Source of the DNA: Streptomyces capitiformicae
Lineage (GTDB): Bacteria; Actinomycetota; Actinomycetes; Streptomycetales; Streptomycetaceae
NCBI RefSeq assembly: GCF_002214185.1
Contig: NZ_CP022161.1
Location: forward strand, 7,943,486-8,007,485
DNA length: 64,000 nucleotides
Reading direction: 5' to 3'
Part shown: positions 18,328 to 25,173 of the stretch, piece by piece
Position numbering within the stretch: the first letter of the stretch is position 1
Layout: every line of letters starts with the position of its first letter
The notes under the pieces: generated by a model
Told to the model about the DNA's origin: nothing
Database searches by the model: none
Seen by the model: the letters and a program-made list of their open reading frames with translations, nothing else
Made by a program: the position numbers and the translations under genes

Positions 18328-20295
18328 ATGACCGACGGTCACGCCACCGTGCCTGCCGTACCCGCTGCGCCCGTTGTTCCGGCTCAGGGGTCCGCGCCCG
18401 CGCCCAGTTCCCTGTCGGCGTCCGCGACCGCCGCCTACACCCGGATCTACGAGGAGCAGCATCCGCGCCTCGTCGCATACGCGCGCTCCCTCACCCGTAA
18501 CGCCTGGACGGCCGAGGACCTGGTCGCCGAGGCGCACTTCCGTGTGTGGCGGCGGCTGTCGGCGGGGCACGAGATCGAGAACGTACCGGCGTATCTGATG
18601 ACGACGGTCAAGCATCTCGCGGTCACGGTCGGGAGCGCGACGCGGGAGACTCCGCAGGATCCGACCGCCCCCGAGCGGGTCGAGCCCGGCGCCCACACGG
18701 ACGATGCCGCCGACCCCGCCGAACAGGTGTCCTCGGTCGACCTGTTGGTGCGGGTGCTGGGCCAGCTGCCCGAGCGGTGGGTGCAGGCGCTGTGGCTCGC
18801 CGAGGCGGAGGGCCAGCCACTGGAGACGGTCGGACAGCGCATCGGCGCCAAGCAGGGCGCGACGGCGGTGCTGTTGCACCGGGCGCGTGAGGGCATGCGC
18901 CAGGCGTTCCTGCGCGAGCAGGAAGGGGCGCCGGTCGATCCGGCGTGCCAGGTGCGTTGGGGGCGCATGCCCGCGTACGTACGCGGTACCGCGACCCCGC
19001 GACAGTCCGAGCAACTGCTCAGCCATGTGGACGAGTGCGACGACTGCCGCGCCCGGCTCGCGGTCCTGATGCGCACGAACGACCGCCTTCCCGCGCTCGT
19101 GGGTCCGGCTCTGCTGGTGTTCGTCGTGGGTGGCGGAGGGGGCAAGCTTCTGCTGTCCCTCACCGCCGGGTCGGCCGGCACGGCCACGGCGTTGGGTGCG
19201 GCGAGTGGTAACGCCGGTGGTGGTCAGCTGCTGCACGCCGTACGGCAGGCCGCGAGCGGGGGTGCCAAGGTCAAGGCGCCCACCGCGGTGGGGGTCGGGG
19301 CGGCCGTCGCCACCGCCGCCATCGCGGCCGGCATCGCACTCGGTTCCCTCGACCCGGCCGCGGTTCCGCCGCAGCGCGTGCCGGTGGCCCAGGCCCCGGC
19401 GGCGCCACGACCGCCGGAGGTCCCCGCGACCGACGTGACCGAACGCCGGGACGCCAGGACGGACGTCGCGGCCGTGCCCGGGGAGGGGGACAGGGACGGT
19501 GAGTCGGGGCGGTCGGACACCGGATCCGTCACCTCCTCGGTCGGCGTCGGTGGTGACGACGGTGACACGTCCGTGGTCCAGGTGGAGGACGACGAGGATT
19601 CCGGCCGGCCGCCCGCCAAGGCCCCGGCGGACGATGACGACACGTCACCGCCGGACGAGACGACGCCGGGGGACGACACGCCGCCGGATGACAGCACGGG
19701 CCCGGACTCGGATGCGGAACCGGAGAAGCCGGCGGACGGTGGAGGCGGGGACGGCGGTACGGAAGGGGGCGGGGACGGCGGCAAGCCGGGGGAGGACATG
19801 CCGGATGAGCCGGACGCCCCGGACACGCCGGATGACCCGGAGACCCCGGACACGCCGGACACCCCCGATGAGCCGGACACCCCGGACACCCCGGACACCC
19901 CCGATGAGCCGGACACCCCGGACACCCCGGACACCCCCGATGAGCCGGAGACCCCGGATGAGCCGGAGACCCCGGATGAGCCGGACGCCCCGGACGCCCC
20001 AGGCACCCCCGATGAGCCGGACACCCCGGAGGCTCCTGGCACCCCGGACTCCCCCGGGACCGACACCCCGGGCCCGGACGACCCGGGCGCGGACGACCCG
20101 GGCACCGGTTACCCCGATGCCGATGAGCCTGGCGCGGACGACCCGGGCACCGGTTACCCCGATGCCGATGAGCCTGGCGCGGACGACCCGGGGGCTGAGA
20201 CCCCCGATCCCGAAGCGCCGGACGCCGAGACGCCCACTCCCCCGGCACCGGAAGAGCCGGCGCCGGGGGACCCCGGGGGCGGTTGTGAGGGGTGA
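18328..20295 (+). CDS. ECF sigma factor fused to zinc-finger, membrane segment and long acidic Asp/Pro-rich tail
   Basis: 655 residues. Residues ~40-80 form sigma region 2 (YEEQHPRLVAYARSLTRNAW, then AHFRVWRRL) and ~135-195 region 4 (LGQLPERWVQALWLAEAEGQ, then VGQRIGAKQGATAVLLHRAR). A zinc-finger anti-sigma motif follows near 232 (LLSHVDECDDCRARL), then hydrophobic stretches at ~254-268 and ~319-340. From about 400 onward the chain is disordered: Asp, Glu, Pro, Thr and Gly in tandem units such as DTPDTPDEP. The whole is one open frame with normal codon use. Known ECF groups carry C-terminal zinc-finger/membrane extensions. I infer that the tail lies outside the cell and the sigma domain is membrane-tethered until released. 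No separate anti-sigma gene is adjacent. Confidence 0.85.
   Translation: MTDGHATVPAVPAAPVVPAQGSAPAPSSLSASATAAYTRIYEEQHPRLVAYARSLTRNAWTAEDLVAEAHFRVWRRLSAGHEIENVPAYLMTTVKHLAVTVGSATRETPQDPTAPERVEPGAHTDDAADPAEQVSSVDLLVRVLGQLPERWVQALWLAEAEGQPLETVGQRIGAKQGATAVLLHRAREGMRQAFLREQEGAPVDPACQVRWGRMPAYVRGTATPRQSEQLLSHVDECDDCRARLAVLMRTNDRLPALVGPALLVFVVGGGGGKLLLSLTAGSAGTATALGAASGNAGGGQLLHAVRQAASGGAKVKAPTAVGVGAAVATAAIAAGIALGSLDPAAVPPQRVPVAQAPAAPRPPEVPATDVTERRDARTDVAAVPGEGDRDGESGRSDTGSVTSSVGVGGDDGDTSVVQVEDDEDSGRPPAKAPADDDDTSPPDETTPGDDTPPDDSTGPDSDAEPEKPADGGGGDGGTEGGGDGGKPGEDMPDEPDAPDTPDDPETPDTPDTPDEPDTPDTPDTPDEPDTPDTPDTPDEPETPDEPETPDEPDAPDAPGTPDEPDTPEAPGTPDSPGTDTPGPDDPGADDPGTGYPDADEPGADDPGTGYPDADEPGADDPGAETPDPEAPDAETPTPPAPEEPAPGDPGGGCEG
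19798..20175 (+). repeat. Coding minisatellite in the ECF sigma tail
   Basis: In-frame repeats of 9- and 18-bp units built from GACACCCCGGACACCCCC and GATGAGCCG blocks fill about 19798-20040. They are followed by a perfect 45-bp tandem duplication (20086-20130 and 20131-20175) encoding GADDPGTGYPDADEP twice. All units are multiples of 3, so copy number can change without frameshift. Confidence 0.85.
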
Positions 20296-20352
20296 GTGCC
20301 TGAGCGCTCTGCTGGAAGTGCCTCGATAGGCCGTCGGTCGTCTCGGGCACCA

Positions 20353-20420
20353 TCGTGGCTGGTCGCGCCCACGCGGCGGAGCCGCAATTCGATACAGCCC
20401 GGCGCCCCTATGGGGCGCGG
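20353..20420. repeat. Dispersed REP-like intergenic repeat, copy 3 (short form)
   Basis: Same core as copy 1 (CGCCCACGCGGCGGAGCCGC, then ATACAGCCCGGCGCCCC). It lies between the convergent ECF sigma and flavin reductase genes and ends in a GGGGCGC inverted repeat. Confidence 0.8.
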
Positions 20421-20436
20421 TTGTCATGGCCCCATG

Positions 20437-20474
20437 GAAGAAGGCCTGCCTCGGCGTTGAGGCAGGCCTTCTTC
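20437..20474. terminator. Terminator hairpin of the flavin reductase gene
   Basis: Perfect 16-bp stem: GAAGAAGGCCTGCCTC (20437-20452) pairs with GAGGCAGGCCTTCTTC (20459-20474) across a 6-nt loop. It stands 1 bp past the reductase stop codon and also faces the ECF sigma gene, so it may act both ways. Confidence 0.85.
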
Positions 20475-20475
20475 C

Positions 20476-21111
20476 TCACCCCCCGTACGGCCGCTTCTCC
20501 TTCGCCTCCCGCAGTGCCCTCCCCCACCACGCCAGCTGATCCAGCATCACCTTCGCGGCGGTCGTCGGGGCGGACGGTTCCTTCAGGTGACCGGTGTCGT
20601 CGAAGGAGGTGTGGGCGTGGTGGAAGGAGACCGTGTCGCGGACGGTGGTGGCGTGGAGTTCGGCGAAGACCTGGCGCAGGTGCTCGACGGCGCGCAGGCC
20701 GCCCGAGAGGCCGCCGTAGGAGACGAGGGCGACCGGTTTGGCGCGCCACTCGTGGTAGTGCCAGTCGATGAGGTTCTTCAGGGCCGCGGGGTAGGAGTGG
20801 TTGTACTCGGGGGTCAGGACCACGAACGCTTCGGCGGTGGCCAGTTTCGGCGTGATCTCGGCCAGTTGTGCCGTGACCTCGGGTGTCGGGGCGAAGGTCG
20901 TCGGGAGGTCGAAGTCGGCGACGTCCACGACGTCCACCTCGAAGTCGTCGTGCGCGCGCACCCGGCCCAGCAACCACTCGGCGACCACCGGGCCGAAGCG
21001 GCCGGTGCGGTTGCTGCCGACGACCACCGTCACCCGAACGGGGGCGGAGGAGGTGGAAGCGGCGGAGGGGGCGGTGCGGACGTCTGTAGGGGTATCCGTA
21101 GCGGTCTTCAT
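20476..21111 (-). CDS. NADPH-dependent FMN reductase, SoxR-box controlled
   Basis: 211-residue flavodoxin-fold reductase of the NADPH-dependent FMN/quinone reductase family. Visible motifs are VTVVVGSNRTGRFGPVVAEW at the phosphate-binding loop, VVLTPEYNHSYPAALKNLID, and LVSYGGLSGGLRAVEHLRQV. A ~25-residue Ala/Thr/Ser-rich N-terminal extension precedes the domain. The ATG at 21111 is preceded by AGGAGG (21121-21126, minus strand); a GTG at 21120 is also open. A SoxR box lies directly upstream. From memory, the S. coelicolor SoxR regulon includes just such a reductase at this map position (SCO2478). It probably deals with redox-active quinones or flavins. Confidence 0.88.
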   Translation of the reverse strand: MKTATDTPTDVRTAPSAASTSSAPVRVTVVVGSNRTGRFGPVVAEWLLGRVRAHDDFEVDVVDVADFDLPTTFAPTPEVTAQLAEITPKLATAEAFVVLTPEYNHSYPAALKNLIDWHYHEWRAKPVALVSYGGLSGGLRAVEHLRQVFAELHATTVRDTVSFHHAHTSFDDTGHLKEPSAPTTAAKVMLDQLAWWGRALREAKEKRPYGG

Positions 21112-21127
21112 GGCGACCACCCTCCTA

Positions 21128-21145
21128 CCTCAACTTTACTTGAGG
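21128..21145 (-). promoter_or_regulatory. SoxR box
   Basis: CCTCAACTTTACTTGAGG is an 18-bp near-palindrome differing at two central positions from the E. coli soxS operator CCTCAAGTTAACTTGAGG. On the minus strand a TTGACC abuts it as a candidate -35, and GAGGGT lies about 19 nt further as a stretched-spacer -10. That would make the transcript almost leaderless. Confidence 0.85.
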
Positions 21146-21410
21146 TCAAGTCACCGCCAAGCACCCCGCCGAGGCCGGACCTCCACGCCCGATCACCCGT
21201 TCACACCCTCACGGCCCCCTCTTCCCGATCTCTTCCCCCGACACAGCCCTCACACGACCATGACCTGCCCAAACACCACCTTCCCCGCCTCCCGTCGACA
21301 TCCTCCTGACACCCATTCACATCATTTCTGACGCTCCATCAGGAAGCGCTCCAGCACGTCTGCCACTTACCTCGGAAGGGCAAGGTGGACTCTCGGAGGA
21401 GCAAAGCACG

Positions 21411-22016
21411 ATGCGACGTACCACCCCGCCGCCGGCCGGAACCGCGCTCGCCACCGCGGTGGCTCTCACCGGCGCCCTCACCGGAGCCGTCGCCGTCGCC
21501 GTCGCGACCCTCGTCGCCGCCGCCGCGCCGGCGCACGGCGGGGAGGACGCCGGACGGCTGGAGCTGTCCCCGGCGCAGGTCGTCCCCGGCGAGGAAGTCG
21601 CCGTCACCGCGGAGCCCTGCGGCGCGGACGGTTCCGCGACGGGGGACGCCAGCGCGGTGGGGGCCGGCACCTTTTCCATGGCACCGGACGCACTGGACGC
21701 ACCGGACGCACAGGACTCCGGGCAGGGGAAGGCCGAGGGGCGGTTCGAGGTGCCGCCGAGTGCGCAGCCGGGGACGTACGAGATCGTCGCGACCTGTGCG
21801 GACGGTGACCGGCGGGTCGCCGGGGACCTCGTGGTCACCCTCGCCGGCACGCGTATGGCACCGGCGGCGCATCCGAGGGGCAGTGTGAAGACGGGGGTCG
21901 GTGGCGCGCTCGGCCCCGACCCCGTGCAGACCGCGGCGGGTGTGGTGGCCTTGGCCGTCGCCGCCGCGGGCGGTACCTGGCTCCTGCATCGCCGGGCGAG
22001 AGGCGACGGGATCTGA
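21411..22016 (+). CDS. Secreted, C-terminally membrane-anchored protein paired with a class F sortase
   Basis: 201 residues. The N-terminal signal segment (ALATAVALTGALTGAVAVAVA) ends near AAAPAHG. The mature domain has two Cys (EPCGADG and VATCADGDRR) and looks like a small beta-domain. The C-terminus reads SVKTGVGGALGPD, then a helix (TAAGVVALAVAAAGGTWLL) and HRRARGDGI, the layout of a sortase substrate but with no LPXTG-like motif. The ribosome site GGAGGAG lies 8-9 nt before the ATG. The sortase gene starts 131 bp downstream on the same strand. Family: Streptomyces hypothetical proteins that accompany class F sortases; function unknown. Confidence 0.78.
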   Translation: MRRTTPPPAGTALATAVALTGALTGAVAVAVATLVAAAAPAHGGEDAGRLELSPAQVVPGEEVAVTAEPCGADGSATGDASAVGAGTFSMAPDALDAPDAQDSGQGKAEGRFEVPPSAQPGTYEIVATCADGDRRVAGDLVVTLAGTRMAPAAHPRGSVKTGVGGALGPDPVQTAAGVVALAVAAAGGTWLLHRRARGDGI

Positions 22017-22147
22017 CGGACACCCTCCGCTGTCCGTCCGCCGGTACCGCCGTCCCCCTCCCCTCCGGGTCCGACGCCCCTCGGCCCGGAGGGGAGGAAC
22101 GGAGAGGAAGAGGGAGGAACCACCCTCGGGCGCGAAAGGAGGCCCGT

Positions 22148-22771
22148 GTGCGCCGCGTCGCCAACATCCTCATAGCGGGCGTCACCCTCGTCGCGCTCTG
22201 CCTTGGCGCGTGGCTGCTGCGCAACGGCATCGCGTCCCACCTGCCACCGCAGCCGTCCGCCGCGCAGGCCCACCGCGGCCGGCCCCCCACGCAGCCCCCC
22301 GCGCCGGCCCTTCCCCCGTCCCCGCCCGACCGAGTGCGTATCCCCGCCATCCGCGTGGACGCCCCCCTCATGGGCCTCGGCCTCACCCCCACCGGAAGCC
22401 TCGACGTGCCGCCCGCCGAGCGGAAGAACCTCGCCGGCTGGTACGAGTCCGGCACCACACCCGGTGAGAAGGGCACCGCGATCGTCGCCGGGCACGTCGA
22501 CAACGCCGACGGCCCCGCCGTCTTCTACCGGCTCGGCGCGCTGGAGAGGGGCGCCCGTATCGAGGTGGAGCGGCGCGACGGCAGCCTCGCCCTCTTCACC
22601 GTGCACGCCGTCGAAATGTACGACGCCCACGCCTTCCCCGACGAGAAGGTGTACGGCGCCGCCGACCGGCCCGAGCTCCGCGTGATCACCTGCGGCGGCG
22701 GTTACACGAAGGGCACCGGCTACCGGGGCAACGTCGTCGTCTTCGCCCACCTCACGGGGAGCCGTCCCTAG
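22148..22771 (+). CDS. Class F sortase
   Basis: 207-residue membrane-bound transpeptidase acting outside the cell. One N-terminal helix (ILIAGVTLVALCLGAWLL) is followed by a Pro-rich linker (~35-65) and the catalytic beta-barrel. The catalytic triad is visible: His in AIVAGHVDNADG, Cys in LRVITCGGGY and Arg in GTGYRGNVVVFAHL. The start is the GTG at 22148, with AAAGGAGG a few nt upstream. It lies 131 bp behind the membrane-anchored protein, which is the likely partner. Class F enzymes of actinobacteria often lack a canonical LPXTG substrate nearby, as here. Confidence 0.9.
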   Translation: MRRVANILIAGVTLVALCLGAWLLRNGIASHLPPQPSAAQAHRGRPPTQPPAPALPPSPPDRVRIPAIRVDAPLMGLGLTPTGSLDVPPAERKNLAGWYESGTTPGEKGTAIVAGHVDNADGPAVFYRLGALERGARIEVERRDGSLALFTVHAVEMYDAHAFPDEKVYGAADRPELRVITCGGGYTKGTGYRGNVVVFAHLTGSRP

Positions 22772-22783
22772 GCCACCGTCACA

Positions 22784-23597
22784 TCACGCCAGCCACTGCT
22801 CGTACGCCATCTTCGTCACCAGCGTGAACACCACCGTCAGCAGCACGACCCGGACGAATCCGCTGCCCTTCTTCAGGGCCGTGTGCGCGCCGACCGTCCC
22901 GCCGACGAGGTTGATAGACCGCCATCAGAGCGGCCAGTTGCCAGTACACCGTGCCCTTCCAGGCGAAGGTGGCGAGGGCGCCGGCGTTGGTACAGCAGTT
23001 GACGATCTTGGCGGTGGCGGAGGCGGTGACCAGGTCGAGGTGAAGGACGGCGGTCAGGGCCAGGACGAGGAAGGTTCCGGTGCCGGGGCCGATGAGGCCG
23101 TCGTAGAAGCCGATGCCGACCCCCGCGAGGCCGATCGCGGCGAGGACGCGGCGTGCGGAGACGGGGCCGGTGGCGGGGGCGGTGCCGAAGGAGGGGCGGA
23201 GATCACGAAGGCGCCGACGGCCAGCAACACCACCATGACCACCGGCTTCAGGATGTCCGTGCTCATTCCGGCGGCCACGAAGGCGCCGGCCGTCGAGCCG
23301 GCGAGGGCCGCCAGGCCGATCCGTACGGCGATCCGTACGTCGACCGGGGTGCGGCGCGCGTACTCCCCCACTGCCTCAAGGGCGTGGGAGGTGCCCCCAT
23401 CGCCGCGCCGTCGTGCCGACGATCGCGACCGCCTGTTGACCGAGCGCGTACTGGGCGGCCGAGGCGCCGTTCGGCAGACCGAGGAGGAGCGCGAGGAGGA
23501 GCAGCAGCCCGCCGCCACCCACCACGGCGTCGATCCATCCGGCCGCGAGGGCGGCGAGGCACAGGACGACGACCATGGTCAGCGATATGTCGGGCAT
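22784..23597 (-). pseudogene. Broken TauE/SafE family exporter
   Basis: A complete TauE/SafE membrane protein can be read only by changing frame three times. Frame 1: MPDISLTMVVVLCLAALAAG through LPNGASAAQYALGQQAVAIV. A hairpin-like insertion then sits at ~23363-23404. Frame 2: YARRTPVDVRIAVRIGLAAL through VVLLAVGAFVI. One base is then missing near 23204. Frame 3: SARRVLAAIGLAGVGIGFYD through KGTVYWQLAALMAV. One extra base then lies near 22915, and the end reads EQWLA. The family exports sulfite or organosulfonates. Genes on either side are intact, so true decay is likelier than general sequencing error, but read support would settle it. Confidence 0.75.
23363..23404. mobile_element. Small hairpin insertion within the TauE/SafE gene
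   Basis: The segment starts CTCCCCCACTGCC and ends GGGAGGTGCCCCCATCGC. It interrupts otherwise continuous exporter coding by about 32 nt. Its ends match the inner segment of the long dispersed repeats at 8772-8818 and 49660-49710 (CTCCCCC at one end, CCCCCATCGC at the other). It has no coding capacity. Mobility is inferred from this shared structure. Confidence 0.5.
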
Positions 23598-23894
23598 GAT
23601 CGCGACCCTATGGGGCGAGGTAGGTGTGCCGTCCATCGACCTGAGGGATCTCTGAGGTTGCGGGCGGAGGCGGCGGCGAGGGCCCGGGCGTGAGTCCACG
23701 GCGTGAGCTATGACACCGGCGGCCCGGACGCCCCGGAGCGCGCGCCGCGGCCGTACGCCGTCCCCCGCCCTCCCGTATACGCCCGCGCGACCCTCGTATC
23801 ACCAGGTCAGCGGCGCGTTCCCCGGCATCCTCACACCCCACCCCACCTCACCGGAAACCCCTCACACTCCCCTCGGGGCCGCGGGGAGGGCAGC

Positions 23895-23932
23895 GTTCCT
23901 CGTGGGAAACAGATGTGATGCGGTCGGGTAAC
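23895..23932 (+). promoter_or_regulatory. Putative GlnR site upstream of the nitrite reductase operon
   Basis: Four boxes spaced by 6 bp: GTTCC (23895), GAAAC (23906), GATGC (23917), GTAAC (23928). This fits the GTnAC-n6-GaAAC-n6 pattern bound by GlnR in Streptomyces. The last box starts 28 bp before the first ATG, the same as at nasA. Confidence 0.7.
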
Positions 23933-23955
23933 ACCGGCACCGCACGCTCAAGGAC

Positions 23956-25173
23956 ATGACCTCGAATGAGCGTGTGGTGGTGATCGGCTCCGGCCTCGCG
24001 GGTGTACGTCTCGCCCGGCGGCTCGGAGAGCTCGGCATGCCCGCCACGCTGATCGGCGAGGAGGAGCACGCACCGTACAACCGGGTGCTGCTCGCCGAGG
24101 TCCTGGCCGGGCGGTACGCCCCCGAGGTGATCGCGCTGCCCGCGCCGGCTGAGCTCACCCGGGGCCGGGTGGTCCGTATCGACCGCGAGATGCGAGCCGT
24201 ACATCTCGCGGACGGCGCGGAGGTCGCATACGACAGGCTCGTGCTGGCGACCGGGTCGAACCCGGTGCTGCCGCCGCTGCGCGGTCTCTGGGACCCGGAG
24301 CGGCACGAGTTCCCCGACGGGGTGCACGCGTTCCGGACCATGGACGACTGTCTGGGCCTGTCGAAGGCGGTGCGGCCGGGTGTACGGGCCGTCGTGATCG
24401 GCGGTGGGCTCCTCGGGGTCTCCGCCTCCCGCGCACTCGCCCTGCGCGGCGCCCAGGTCGTCCTCGCCCAGCAGGGCGAACGGCTGATGGAGCGTCAACT
24501 CGACCCGTCCGCCTCGAAGTTGGTACGTCGACACCTCACCGACCTCGGCGTCGAGGTGCACACCGAGACCCGCGTACGTGCCGTCCGCAGCGTCGGCGGG
24601 GCCGTACGGTCGGTGTCGATGGCCGACGGGTACGCGCTCGACGCGGACCTCGTGGTCATCGCCTGCGGCGTCCACCCCAGGGCGGGTCTCGCCCAGGAGG
24701 CGGGTCTCGCGGTGCACAAGGGCGTCGTCGTCGACGAGGAGCTGCGCACCTCCGACCCGCGCATCCACGCGATCGGCGACTGCGCCCAGTTCGAGGGCAA
24801 CGTCTACGGGCTCGCCACTCCGGCGCTCGAACAGGCCGACGTCCTCGCCGAGTTGCTGGCAGGCAACGCGGCCTCCCGCTACACCGGCACCCGCGCCCTG
24901 ACCCGGCTGACGCTCGCCGGAGCGGACTTCCTCGATCTCGCCGCGTTCGGCGAGCCCGAGCCCCGGCCGGGTGACGACGTCGTCCAGCTCGCCGACGCCA
25001 CCCGCGGCACCTACCGCAAGGTCGTCGTCCGTGACGACCGCCTGGTCGGCGGGGTGCTCGTCGGCGAACTCGGCACCGTGGGCGCGCTCGCCCGCGCCTG
25101 GGAGGGAGCAGAGCCGCTCCCCGCGAACGGCGCTCCCCTGCTCCACCTGCTCACCAACGATGGAGGCTCCTGA
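23956..25173 (+). CDS. FAD/NAD(P)-dependent oxidoreductase of the nitrite reductase operon
   Basis: 405 residues with the two-Rossmann layout of NirB-type and NasB-type flavoproteins: VVVIGSGLAGVRLARRLGEL at the N-terminus, ATGSNPVLPPL, then VVIGGGLLGVSASRALALRG and IHAIGDCAQFEG. It is similar to the N-terminal half of NirB next door but lacks the BFD and siroheme domains. It starts at the ATG at 23956 with AAGGA just before it, and its stop abuts the nirB ATG directly (TGAATG), so the genes are cotranscribed and probably coupled. The likely role is to pass NAD(P)H electrons to the nitrate reductase NasA and/or nitrite reductase; which one is inferred only. Confidence 0.85.
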   Translation: MTSNERVVVIGSGLAGVRLARRLGELGMPATLIGEEEHAPYNRVLLAEVLAGRYAPEVIALPAPAELTRGRVVRIDREMRAVHLADGAEVAYDRLVLATGSNPVLPPLRGLWDPERHEFPDGVHAFRTMDDCLGLSKAVRPGVRAVVIGGGLLGVSASRALALRGAQVVLAQQGERLMERQLDPSASKLVRRHLTDLGVEVHTETRVRAVRSVGGAVRSVSMADGYALDADLVVIACGVHPRAGLAQEAGLAVHKGVVVDEELRTSDPRIHAIGDCAQFEGNVYGLATPALEQADVLAELLAGNAASRYTGTRALTRLTLAGADFLDLAAFGEPEPRPGDDVVQLADATRGTYRKVVVRDDRLVGGVLVGELGTVGALARAWEGAEPLPANGAPLLHLLTNDGGS

